Source of the DNA: an uncultured Burkholderiales bacterium
GTDB taxonomy: Bacteria > Pseudomonadota > Gammaproteobacteria > Burkholderiales > Burkholderiaceae_E
Direction of reading: 5' to 3'
Assembly (NCBI GenBank): GCA_902826305.1
Contig: CADEEH010000001.1
Span: forward strand, 32,176 to 96,175
Length of the DNA: 64,000 nucleotides
A program made the translations under genes and the position numbers. A model generated the notes under the pieces. The model worked only from the letters and a program-made list of their open reading frames with translations, was not told the origin of the DNA and did not search any database. Shown in pieces: positions 52,142-60,119 of the stretch; position 1 is the first letter of the stretch; each line of letters begins with the position of its first letter.

Positions 52142-53144
52142 AGACCACTTCGAGCGAGGGCTTGACCGCCTCGTCCCGACCCACCATGTCGACCAGCGTC
52201 GCCGGTTCGAGCACGACGTCGCGACCGACCGCATCGCTGGAGAACAGCGCCAGCAGTTCGTCCTGCGTCTGCGGCTTGGGCCGCATCGGCGGGGCCTCGG
52301 CGACATTGGTGGCCAGCGTCTCGAACAGCGGCGCCCATTGTGTGCCGGGGCGACCGATGATCTCGTAGCTCGCGCTCTTGCGCCGGATGTCCTCGTGCGC
52401 GGGGATCGCGGCCAGCACCGGGATGCCGGCGTTCCTGGCGAACGCGGCCGCCTCGCCGGTGCCATCGTCCTTGTTGATCACCATGCCGGCCACGCCGACG
52501 TTGCCACCGAGCTTGCGGAAGTACTCGACCGCGCTGCAGACGTTGTTGGCCACGTACAGGCTCTGCAGGTCGTTGCTGCCGACGACGATCACCTTCTGGC
52601 ACATGTCGCGGGCGATCGGCAGGCCGAATCCGCCGCAGACCACGTCACCGAGGAAATCGAGGAGCACGTAGTCGAAGCCCCAGTCGTGGAAGCCGAGCTT
52701 CTCCAGCGTCTCGAAGCCGTGGATGATGCCGCGCCCGCCGCAGCCGCGACCGACCTCGGGACCACCGAGTTCCATCGCGAACACGCCGTCGCGCTTGAAA
52801 CAGACGTCACCGATCGCGACCGCCTCGCCGGCCAGCTTCTTCTTCGAACTGGTCTCGATGATCGTCGGGCACGCCTTGCCGCCGAACAGCAGCGACGTCG
52901 TGTCGCTCTTCGGGTCGCAGCCGATCAGCAGCACCTTCTTGCCGAGCTGCGCCATCATGTAGCTCAGGTTGGCGAGCGTGAAGCTCTTGCCGATCCCGCC
53001 CTTGCCGTAGATCGCGATGATCTGCGTCGACTTGGTCGGTGCGCCGGTGGCCGGTGCGTCCGGTTCGATCGCCGCTTCTGCGCGGAGCTGGGCCCGCTGA
53101 ACGATCTGCACCGCTGTGTAGCCGGCGGTCTTGTCCGCGTTCAT
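52128..53144 (-). CDS. bchX: Chlorophyllide a oxidoreductase iron protein (subunit X)
   Basis: A 338-residue NifH-like ATPase. The P-loop is IAIYGKGGIGKSFTLANLSYM, followed by GCDPKSDTTSLLFGG, the cluster Cys in GGPEVGRGCGGRGIIHGFE, and the second in DFLGDVVCGGFGLPIARDMCQ. It feeds electrons to BchYZ with ATP hydrolysis. The start ATG shares one base with the bchC stop (TGATG). The N-terminal extension of about 40 residues before the P-loop is usual for BchX. Confidence 0.97.
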   Translation of the reverse strand: MNADKTAGYTAVQIVQRAQLRAEAAIEPDAPATGAPTKSTQIIAIYGKGGIGKSFTLANLSYMMAQLGKKVLLIGCDPKSDTTSLLFGGKACPTIIETSSKKKLAGEAVAIGDVCFKRDGVFAMELGGPEVGRGCGGRGIIHGFETLEKLGFHDWGFDYVLLDFLGDVVCGGFGLPIARDMCQKVIVVGSNDLQSLYVANNVCSAVEYFRKLGGNVGVAGMVINKDDGTGEAAAFARNAGIPVLAAIPAHEDIRRKSASYEIIGRPGTQWAPLFETLATNVAEAPPMRPKPQTQDELLALFSSDAVGRDVVLEPATLVDMVGRDEAVKPSLEVVYEQV

Positions 53145-54073
53145 CAGTGCTGTCTCCAGTCGAGGATCATCTTCAGGCAGCCGGCATCGCCGAACGCCGT
53201 GCGATAGGCGTGGTCCGCGCGCAGCGCGTCCTCGCGGTGGGTGATCAAGCCGTCGAGCGACAACGCGCCGCGTTCGACCATCGCCGTGACCGCCAGCAGG
53301 TCGGGGCGTTTCCACTCGGCGGCCGCGCGCAGCCGGGCTTCGCGCATGAACGCAGCCGGGAAATCGAACGAGACCCGCTCGCTGTAGAAGCCGGCGAGCA
53401 CGATCTCGCCGCCGGGTGCGAGCCGGCCGATCAGTGTGTCGATCAGCGATGCGTCGCCGCTGGCGTCGCAGATCACCTTGTAGTCGCGGCGACGGTCTTC
53501 GTCGGGTGTCGTGACCTGGTAGCCGTCGGCACCGCCGGTGCGCGCCGCATTGTGTTCCCAGACGACGACGCCGGGCTGGCCGGCGGCGACCGCCAGCCGT
53601 GCGAGCAGCCGGCCGAGCACACCGTGGCCGACGATCAGTTCAGGCAGGTCGTCGCGGATCGCGTGCCATGCGGTGGCGGCGAGCGCCAGCAGCACGGCCT
53701 GCTCGCCCAGGTCCTCGGTCACCGGCACGACCCGGGCGGCCGGCACCACCACGCGGCGCGCGGCGCCGCCGAACAGACCCCGGACAGGCCCGAAACAGTT
53801 CGCACCCGGAACGAAGACCCGTTCACCGACCGCCAGGCCCGCGGACTCGCCGGCCCGGCTCACGCGCCCGACCGATTCGTAGCCGGGCACCAGGGGGTAA
53901 CCCATGCCGGGAAACGGGGGCATCTTGCCGGTCCACAGCAGGCGCTCGGTGCCGGTGCTGATGCCGCTCCACTCGACCTCGACGACCACGTCACCGGCGC
54001 CCGCGGGCGTGAGCTCCAGTTCACGCAGCGCGAGGTTTCCGGGTTCCTGGACGACGACTGCGAGCGTGTTCAT
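53144..54073 (-). CDS. bchC: 3-hydroxyethyl bacteriochlorophyllide a dehydrogenase
   Basis: A 309-residue medium-chain dehydrogenase-like enzyme that oxidises the C3 hydroxyethyl group to the acetyl group of bacteriochlorophyll a. Landmarks are EVEWSGISTGTERLLWTGKMPPFPGMGYPLVPGYE, VFVPGANCFGPVRGLFGGAA, and a nucleotide-binding region ELIVGHGVLGRLLARLAVAAG, then DASGDASLIDTL. The zinc ligands of classical alcohol dehydrogenases are absent, as is normal for BchC. It heads the bchCXYZ-puf unit and has a promoter region with PpsR-like sites upstream. Confidence 0.95.
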   Translation of the reverse strand: MNTLAVVVQEPGNLALRELELTPAGAGDVVVEVEWSGISTGTERLLWTGKMPPFPGMGYPLVPGYESVGRVSRAGESAGLAVGERVFVPGANCFGPVRGLFGGAARRVVVPAARVVPVTEDLGEQAVLLALAATAWHAIRDDLPELIVGHGVLGRLLARLAVAAGQPGVVVWEHNAARTGGADGYQVTTPDEDRRRDYKVICDASGDASLIDTLIGRLAPGGEIVLAGFYSERVSFDFPAAFMREARLRAAAEWKRPDLLAVTAMVERGALSLDGLITHREDALRADHAYRTAFGDAGCLKMILDWRQH

Positions 54074-54153
54074 CGAGCAGCCTTGGAACTGGCCGCCGCA
54101 CGAGTCGAGCGGATGCGGTTTTTGCTGTCGTTCATGAGAGGGACAGGGATCGA

Positions 54154-54197
54154 TGTCACTCTACGCTTACGTCCAAATGTGTCAAGTTGAATTTACG
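54154..54197 (-). promoter_or_regulatory. bchC promoter with two imperfect PpsR/CrtJ-type sites
   Basis: Two TGT-N12-ACG sequences lie at 54154-54171 and 54180-54197, one base from the PpsR/CrtJ consensus TGT-N12-ACA, 26 bp apart. On the minus strand TTGACA (54185-54180), a 16-bp spacer and TAGAGT (54163-54158) form a plausible promoter overlapping both. It would drive bchCXYZ and read on into puf. Confidence 0.6.
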
Positions 54198-54256
54198 CTT
54201 TTGGGTCGACCCGGCAGGGCGACGGCGGTGACCAGCCGCAAGCGTCGCCGCCTCGA

Positions 54257-55384
54257 TCAGGGCCGCCGTGCGCTCAGCACCCGCGCCTGCAACGGCTGCG
54301 CGGTGGGCAGTTCGCGGATCCGATCGAAGCCGGTGCGTTGCAGCATCCGCGTGATCTCGGCCGCGGTGCGCGGGCGGCCCTGGCGCATCGCGAGCAGGTA
54401 GAAGCCGAAGTACGCGTCGCCCATCGCCGCGGCACCCGTGGTGCCGGCCATCGGCTCGGCGATCAGCAACCGGCCGTCCGCGGGCAACGTCGCGAACACC
54501 GCGCCGAGCAGCTGCTCGGCCGACGGGTCGTCGTGGTCGTGCAGGACCCGGACCAGCGTGACGACGTCGGCACCGCGAGGCAGCGGGTCGCGCAGGAAGT
54601 CGCCGCCGTGCACGGTGATGCGATCGGCGAACGGGCGCGCGGCGATCGCGCCGCGGGCGCGCTGCGCGACCGCGGGCAGGTCGAACAGCATCAGCCGCAG
54701 GTGGGGCGCACGTTCGGCCACCGCCGCCAGGCACGCACCTTCGCCGCCGCCGACGTCGAGCAGGCAGCGATGGTCGTCGAGCCGCGTCGCGTCGAGCAGT
54801 TGCTCGGTCACCAGCGTCACCGAGGCGGCCATCAGTTCGCTGTACGGCGCGACGTCGTCGGGGCCGAGCGCGGCCGGCTGCTGGCCGAGGGCATAAGGCC
54901 AGAAGCGTTCGAGCCGCGTCGGCCCCGACGGGCCGCGAAGCAGGGCAACCGGGTCGGCGAGATCGGCGTAGAGCGCGTCGTGATGCTCGATCATCGCGGC
55001 GATCGCCCGATTGCCGACCATCACCGCACCCAGCGAGCCGAGGCCCCAGCGGTCGTCGCCGCGCGGCTCGACCAGTTCGAGCGCGGCGGCGGCCGCGAGC
55101 AGGCGACGGGTCGCATCGGCGGGCAACTGCAGTCGCGCGGCGAGGTTCGCCTCGGCCTGGGGTCCGTGGGCCAGCGCCTCGAACAGACGCAGCCGCACGC
55201 AGGCGAGCAGCACCTGCGAATAGACGAAGCCGCCGGCGATGTCGAACAGCGCGGCCGCGCGTCGACGCGCGATCCTGCGGGTCAGCGGAAAGGCGGCGGC
55301 CCAGCGGCGGAATCCCGCGCTCGACAGCAGCCGGTCACGCAGCTTCCACCACGGGTCGCGCCAAGCCGCGCCGGCGATCACCAC
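54257..55384 (-). CDS. crtF: Hydroxyneurosporene / demethylspheroidene O-methyltransferase
   Basis: A 375-residue SAM-dependent methyltransferase that adds the methoxy group of spheroidene- or spirilloxanthin-type carotenoids. The N-terminal helical dimerisation part has ALFDIAGGFVYSQVLLACVRLRLFEAL; the SAM loop is LLDVGGGEGACLAAVAERAP; then MLFDLPAVAQRA, GGDFLRDPLPRGADVVTLVRVLHDHDD and LLIAEPMAGT. It starts at GTG 55384, 13 bp after crtE, and is followed by 183 bp containing the bchC promoter. Confidence 0.92.
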   Translation of the reverse strand: MVIAGAAWRDPWWKLRDRLLSSAGFRRWAAAFPLTRRIARRRAAALFDIAGGFVYSQVLLACVRLRLFEALAHGPQAEANLAARLQLPADATRRLLAAAAALELVEPRGDDRWGLGSLGAVMVGNRAIAAMIEHHDALYADLADPVALLRGPSGPTRLERFWPYALGQQPAALGPDDVAPYSELMAASVTLVTEQLLDATRLDDHRCLLDVGGGEGACLAAVAERAPHLRLMLFDLPAVAQRARGAIAARPFADRITVHGGDFLRDPLPRGADVVTLVRVLHDHDDPSAEQLLGAVFATLPADGRLLIAEPMAGTTGAAAMGDAYFGFYLLAMRQGRPRTAAEITRMLQRTGFDRIRELPTAQPLQARVLSARRP

Positions 55385-55397
55385 CAGGGCCCGTCGA

Positions 55398-56279
55398 TCA
55401 GGCCGCCTGCAGCAGCAGGCGCGTGCACATCGCCGATGGCACCAGACGCTCGCCTTCGCTGCGAACCAGGGCCTGGAACTGCGCCCGACCCCGACATTGC
55501 GGGATCGACTCGACCGCGCGGTCGAGCAATGCCATGAATCGTTTCACCGAGTTGGCCAGACCCCACTCGCGCGCCGCACTCGGCCGCCCGAGCGCGACGT
55601 CGCGACCGATCGGCTTGCCCAGCGCGGCGGTGTCGAAGACGACGTCGCGGATATCGTCGGCGACCTGGTAGGCCTCGCCGAGACAGTCGCCCAGGGCCCG
55701 CCACGGACCCGCGTCGGCCCCGGCGGCCTCGGCACCGACCATCGTCGCGGCGACGAACAGCGCACCGGTCTTCGAGCGCTGGTACTCGCGCAGCGGCACC
55801 TGGGTTTCGCATTCCCAGGCCTGCCCGCTGACGATGCCGTAGGGCATGCCGACGCCGCGCGCCACGGTGCCGATCACCGCCGGCAACCGCGTCACCGCCT
55901 GCCCCGCGGCCTCGGCGATCAGCTGGAACGCGAGCACGATCAGCGCATCACCGGTGAGCACCGCGAGGCGCTCGCCGAACGCGGCGTGCACCGACGGCTG
56001 TCCGCGGCGCAGTCCGGCGTTGTCGAAACACGGCAGGTCGTCGTGGACCAGCGAGGCGCAGTGCAGCAGCTCGATCGCCGCGGCCGCCGCGTCGGTCAGC
56101 GCGGGCTGGTCGTCGCCGCAGGCCGCCGCCACTGCAAGCGTGAGCTGCGGACGGATCCGGGCCCCGCCGGGGAACACTGCGTGACGGGCGGCGGCGGCGA
56201 GCCGGGGCGGCGCGTCGGCCGCGCTGTGCCGTTCCAACGCCCGCTGCAACGCGGTATCGATCCGTGCGATTGCATCCAT
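55398..56279 (-). CDS. crtE: Geranylgeranyl diphosphate synthase
   Basis: A 293-residue trans-prenyltransferase making C20 diphosphate for carotenoids and the bacteriochlorophyll tail. The first Asp-rich motif is LVHDDLPCFDNAGLRRGQ, the second is ADDIRDVVFD, and GGARIRPQLTLAVAAA is near the N-terminus. ATG 56279 is chosen because GGAGAA lies 8 bases upstream; a GTG at 56303 is an alternative. It is divergent from crtD and transcribed from a promoter with two perfect PpsR sites. Confidence 0.93.
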   Translation of the reverse strand: MDAIARIDTALQRALERHSAADAPPRLAAAARHAVFPGGARIRPQLTLAVAAACGDDQPALTDAAAAAIELLHCASLVHDDLPCFDNAGLRRGQPSVHAAFGERLAVLTGDALIVLAFQLIAEAAGQAVTRLPAVIGTVARGVGMPYGIVSGQAWECETQVPLREYQRSKTGALFVAATMVGAEAAGADAGPWRALGDCLGEAYQVADDIRDVVFDTAALGKPIGRDVALGRPSAAREWGLANSVKRFMALLDRAVESIPQCRGRAQFQALVRSEGERLVPSAMCTRLLLQAA

Positions 56280-56346
56280 TCGTTGTTCTCCGTTGTCGCG
56301 CACGGTGGTACGGATGCCATCCGTCGAGCTTGTCCGACCGACCGGG

Positions 56347-56389
56347 TGTCACTCAGAATAGACACATGGCATGTCAACGTCAATCTACA
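56347..56389. promoter_or_regulatory. Divergent crtE/crtD promoter with two perfect PpsR/CrtJ sites
   Basis: TGT-N12-ACA occurs exactly at 56347-56364 and 56372-56389, start to start 25 bp. For crtE (minus) TTGACG (56383-56378), a 17-bp spacer and TATTCT (56360-56355) form a good promoter overlapped by both sites. The arrangement is what is known for aerobic repression by PpsR/CrtJ. Confidence 0.85.
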
Positions 56390-56460
56390 TCGTGGCGTGT
56401 TGACCGATCCGGCCCCCGGCGCGGCGAGTCGGGCGGGCCGGCGGGCGGGTTGTGTAAAGG

Positions 56461-58029
56461 ATGGCGGCGAAGCAGATGGCCAACGACCGGGTGGTGATCG
56501 TCGGGGCCGGCATCGGCGGGCTGGTCGCCGCCGCCGTGCTCGCGCACGAAGGCGTGTCGGTGACCGTGCTCGAGCAGTCGGCGCGTGTCGGCGGCAAGCT
56601 GCGTACGCTGCAGGCCGGCGGGCGCGAGGTCGATGCCGGGCCGACCGTGTTCACGCTGCGGCCGTGGTTCGAGCAGATGTTCGCCAGGGTCGGTGAATCG
56701 CTGGATGCCCACCTGACACTGGAACGGCTCGGCGTGCTCGCCCGCCACGCCTGGCCCGACGGATCGCGGCTCGACCTGCACGCCGACCCGCAGGCGACCG
56801 CGGCGGCGATCACCACCTTCTCGAATGCCGACGAGGCGGGCCGCTACCTGCGCTTCTGCGAACGCAGCGAGCGCATCTTCCGCGCGCTGGAGCAATCGTT
56901 CATGCGTGCTCCGCAGCCCGGCAATCCGCTGTCGCTGATGGCCCGCACCGGCCTGCGCGGCATGCCCGACCTGCTCGGCATATCACCGTTCAACCGGCTG
57001 ATGCAGGAGCTGCAACGCGAGTTCACCGACCCGCGCCTGATCCAGCTGTTCGGCCGCTACGCGACGTACTGCGGCTCATCGCCCTGGCTGGCACCCGGCA
57101 CGCTGATGCTGGTCGCCCACGCGGAACGCATCGGCGTGAGCACGATCGCCGGCGGCATGCACCGGCTGGCGAGCGCGATGGCCGACATCGCCCGCAACCG
57201 CGGCGCGACGGTGCGGTGCCAGGCCACGGTCTCCCGGATCCTGGTCGAGCGCAACCGGGTCGCCGGCGTGCAACTGGACGACGGCGAGCGGATCGATGCC
57301 GGCATGGTGCTGTTCAACGGCGACGTGTCGGCGCTCGCCCAGGGACTGCTCGGCGAATCGGTCGTGCGCGCGGCACCCCGCTTCGATGCGCGGCGGCGGT
57401 CGCTGTCGGCATTGACCTGGACCGGGCTGGCCGCCATCAGCGGCTTTCCGCTCGCGCACCACACGGTGTTCTTCAGCGACGACTACGACGCCGAGTTCCG
57501 CGACCTGTTCGACAAACGCCGTCTGCCGCAGGCCCCGACGGTGTACGTCTGCGCGCAGGACCGGCTGGACGGATCCGGCGCGGCCGGTTCCGAAGGCGCC
57601 GAGCGCCTGTTGTGCCTGGTCAACGCCCCGGCCATCGGCGATGCCGGTGGGCCGCCCGACGAGGAGATCGCCCGATGCGAACGGACCATGTTGGCGCATC
57701 TGCGCCGCTGCGGGCTCGGCCTGCGCTGGAACCTGTCGACGGTGACGCGAACGTCTCCGGCAGACTTCAACGCGCTGTTCCCGGGGACCGGGGGCGCGTT
57801 GTACGGGATGGCGACACACGGCTGGCAGGCGTCGTTCCAGCGTCCGGGGGCGCAGACGGCGATTCCGGGCCTGTACCTGGCCGGGGGCAGCGCCCATCCG
57901 GGACCGGGCCTGCCGATGGCGGCGACCTCGGGCCTGATCGCCGCGGAGACGATGCTGGCGAAGCGTTCCCGGACTTCGATCTCGACGTCGCGCCCAGCGG
58001 GTACGCGTGGTGGTACCTCGACGCGCTGA
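56461..58029 (+). CDS. crtD: Methoxyneurosporene / hydroxycarotenoid 3,4-desaturase
   Basis: A 522-residue FAD-dependent carotenoid desaturase of the CrtI/CrtD family. The FAD motif is DRVVIVGAGIGGLVAAAVLAHEG, with LEQSARVGGKLRTLQAGG and VDAGPTVFTLRPWFEQMF, a mid part GRYATYCGSSPWLAPGTLMLV, and the C-terminal motif GLYLAGGSAHPGPGLPMAATSGLIAAETML. It introduces the C3-C4 double bond in spheroidene/spirilloxanthin synthesis. ATG 56476 is an alternative start. The last 19 residues ([11 protein letters not shown] and on) do not look like CrtD and are read in a frame over the crtC N-terminus; see crtC. Confidence 0.92.
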   Translation: MAAKQMANDRVVIVGAGIGGLVAAAVLAHEGVSVTVLEQSARVGGKLRTLQAGGREVDAGPTVFTLRPWFEQMFARVGESLDAHLTLERLGVLARHAWPDGSRLDLHADPQATAAAITTFSNADEAGRYLRFCERSERIFRALEQSFMRAPQPGNPLSLMARTGLRGMPDLLGISPFNRLMQELQREFTDPRLIQLFGRYATYCGSSPWLAPGTLMLVAHAERIGVSTIAGGMHRLASAMADIARNRGATVRCQATVSRILVERNRVAGVQLDDGERIDAGMVLFNGDVSALAQGLLGESVVRAAPRFDARRRSLSALTWTGLAAISGFPLAHHTVFFSDDYDAEFRDLFDKRRLPQAPTVYVCAQDRLDGSGAAGSEGAERLLCLVNAPAIGDAGGPPDEEIARCERTMLAHLRRCGLGLRWNLSTVTRTSPADFNALFPGTGGALYGMATHGWQASFQRPGAQTAIPGLYLAGGSAHPGPGLPMAATSGLIAAETMLAKRSRTSISTSRPAGTRGGTSTR

Positions 58030-58898
58030 GCGAGGACGGTGAACACGGCATCGTGCTGATCGCGTTCATCGGCAGCGTCTTCTCGCCGTATTACGCACGG
58101 TCGCGACGCGGTGATCCGGCCGCCGATCCGCTGCGCCACTGCGCGATCAACCTGTCGCTGTATCGCGGGCGGCACAAGCTGTGGACGATGACCGAGCGCG
58201 GCCGGCGCCATGTCGAGCGCGACGCACGGCACCTGCGCATCGGACCGAGTTCGATCAGTTGGGAAGACGGCGCGCTGAAGGTGCGCGTCGACGAGCTCAC
58301 CGCGCCCTGGCCACGGCGGATACGGGGCGAAGTGCTGCTCAGGCCGCGCGTCGCACCGGCGCGTGCCATCGAACTCGATACGAGGGGCCGCCACCTGTGG
58401 TGGCCTCTGGCGCCGCTGGCCGACGTCGAGGTCTCGATGAGTGATCCCGCGCTGCGCTGGCGCGGCGTCGGCTACCTCGACAGCAATCGCGGCGGCGAGC
58501 CGCTCGAAGACGGCTTCGAACGCTGGAGCTGGGCGCGCGCGCATCGTCGCGACGGCCGCACCGCCGTCGTCTACGATGCGTTGCGCAGCGACGGCACACG
58601 CGGCTCGCTGGCGCTGCTGTTCGGCGAGGGCGAGGCGCCCCGATCGTTCGAGGCACCGCCTGCGAGCAGCCTGGGTCGCGGCCTGTGGGGCGTGCACCGC
58701 GAGATCCATTGCGACGACGGGCACACGCCTCGTGTGCTGCGGGCCTGGGAGGACGGACCGTTCTACACGCGATCGCTGGTGACGACCCGATGGCTCGGTG
58801 AACCGATCACCGCGATGCACGAGTGCCTGGATCTGACCCGCTTCAGTCGCCGCTGGGTGCAGGCCCTGCTGCCGTTCCGGATGCCGCGCGTGCCGTGA
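57963..58898 (+). CDS. crtC: Carotenoid 1,2-hydratase (hydroxyneurosporene synthase); start not determined
   Basis: About 311 residues with clear CrtC character: FDLDVAPSGYAWWYLDALSEDG, IVLIAFIGSVFSPYYARSRRGDP, HCAINLSLYRGRHKLWTMTERG, LWWPLAPLADVEVSM and GYLDSNRGGEPLEDGFERWSW. It hydrates the terminal 1,2 double bond. Homology reaches back into the end of crtD, yet this frame contains no ATG, GTG or TTG between about 57780 and the first conserved motif. The nearest ATG at a suitable place (57952) is in the crtD frame, one base out. Either a one-base indel (real or from sequencing), a frameshift from crtD, or a rare start codon is involved. The left boundary given is the extent of likely coding, not a start codon. 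Confidence 0.8.
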   Translation, partial: AFPDFDLDVAPSGYAWWYLDALSEDGEHGIVLIAFIGSVFSPYYARSRRGDPAADPLRHCAINLSLYRGRHKLWTMTERGRRHVERDARHLRIGPSSISWEDGALKVRVDELTAPWPRRIRGEVLLRPRVAPARAIELDTRGRHLWWPLAPLADVEVSMSDPALRWRGVGYLDSNRGGEPLEDGFERWSWARAHRRDGRTAVVYDALRSDGTRGSLALLFGEGEAPRSFEAPPASSLGRGLWGVHREIHCDDGHTPRVLRAWEDGPFYTRSLVTTRWLGEPITAMHECLDLTRFSRRWVQALLPFRMPRVP

Positions 58899-59028
58899 CC
58901 TGGCGGCGCGCGTCTTCCTCGTCGCGCCGCCTGAGCCGGCGCAGTTCGATCAGCTGCCACACCCCCCAGCCGACCGGCACCACGAATCCGAGCACGACCT
59001 CGATCCAGATCAGCGACCCGGACGTCAT
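58843..59028 (-). CDS. Small single-helix membrane protein downstream of crtB
   Basis: A 61-residue protein. One transmembrane segment (SLIWIEVVLGFVVPVGWGVWQLIEL, about 4-28) is followed by a very basic/acidic stretch RRLRRRDEEDARR and a Pro/Ala tail. It starts 2 bp after the crtB stop, so it is probably coupled to crtIB. Its 3' end overlaps the end of the convergent crtC by 56 bp. I do not recognise the family; a helper or assembly role in the photosynthetic membrane would fit the position. Confidence 0.6.
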   Translation of the reverse strand: MTSGSLIWIEVVLGFVVPVGWGVWQLIELRRLRRRDEEDARRQVTARAASGTAAGPAPSGD

Positions 59029-59030
59029 CG

Positions 59031-60119
59031 TCAGCCCGGACGCAAGCCCGGCATCGATGCGGCCCTGGCGGCCGCGTCGCGATGGCGTTCGCGGCGCTCG
59101 AGTCGTTCGAACAGGTCGAGGGTGCGGACCACGTGGGTGCGGACATGCCACCAGGCCGCGCCAGCCGGCGCCTCGTGCCGATACGCGCCGGGCGCGACGG
59201 CATCGACCAGGAACGCGGTCGCGGCCAGCGGCGGCAACGGTGAACGCACCCGCGCCGGGCGCACCAGGCACGCGGCATGGGCGAGACCGACCGCTTTCCT
59301 GCGCACCGAAACCACTGCACGGCCGCTGACCGAATCGAGACCGCGGCGTTCGACCTCCAGGCCGATCTGGCGGTACAGCAGGCGTGCCGCGTTGATGCCC
59401 GGCCGGCAGCCGAGCGGCAGTTCCGCCACGCCCTGCCCGGCTCGGGCGTACAGCGTGTCGGCTTCGCGCAGCAGCCGCTCGACCACCCGGGCCAGCGCCG
59501 CGCTGAAACGCGGTTCCGCGAGCCAGCGATCCGGATCCAGCCCGGCATCGCGCATCCAGGCGCGCGGCAGGTACAACCGTCCGAGCGAGGCGTCCTCGCC
59601 GACGTCGCGGGCGATGTTCGACAACTGCATCGCGACACCGAGATCACAGGCCCTTGCCAGTGCCGACGGCGTGCGCGCGCCCATCACCAGCGCCATCATC
59701 GCGCCGACGGCGCCGGCCACACGCGCCGCGTAGCCATGCAGTTCCTCGATCGTTTCGTAGCGGCGGCCCTCGGCATCCCAGGCGAAACCTTCGATCAGCG
59801 CCTCGGGCCAGACCTGCGGGATGCCGTACCGGGACACGACCGAGGCCATCGCGCGATCCTCGACCGTCGGTTGCGGTCGGCCGGCGTAGATGTCGGCCAG
59901 TCGCGAGCGCAGCCGTGCCACCGCGGCCGCCGGTTCCCGGCTCCCGTCGACCGCGTCATCGGCCATCCGGCAGAACGCGTACAGCGCCGATGCCGGCTCG
60001 CGGACCGTCCGCGGCAGCAGCCACGACGCGGCCATGAACGTGCGCGACCCCTGCGCGAGTGTCTCGCGGCAGGCCGCGAGGTCAGCGCGGGAATCAACCC
60101 GCAGAACGTCGTCGCTCAA
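59031..60119 (-). CDS. crtB: Phytoene synthase
   Basis: A 362-residue squalene/phytoene synthase that joins two geranylgeranyl diphosphates. Asp-rich motif 1 is in ALYAFCRMADDAVDGSREP and motif 2 in GVAMQLSNIARDVGEDASLGRLYLP. It seems to start at TTG 60119, which has GGAGAT upstream and overlaps the end of crtI by 26 bp; a GTG at 60173 is the alternative. The C-terminal 60 residues (VRTHVVRTLDLFERLERRERH and on) are a charged extension. Product length is slightly above the usual 310-350. Confidence 0.92.
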   Translation of the reverse strand: MSDDVLRVDSRADLAACRETLAQGSRTFMAASWLLPRTVREPASALYAFCRMADDAVDGSREPAAAVARLRSRLADIYAGRPQPTVEDRAMASVVSRYGIPQVWPEALIEGFAWDAEGRRYETIEELHGYAARVAGAVGAMMALVMGARTPSALARACDLGVAMQLSNIARDVGEDASLGRLYLPRAWMRDAGLDPDRWLAEPRFSAALARVVERLLREADTLYARAGQGVAELPLGCRPGINAARLLYRQIGLEVERRGLDSVSGRAVVSVRRKAVGLAHAACLVRPARVRSPLPPLAATAFLVDAVAPGAYRHEAPAGAAWWHVRTHVVRTLDLFERLERRERHRDAAARAASMPGLRPG

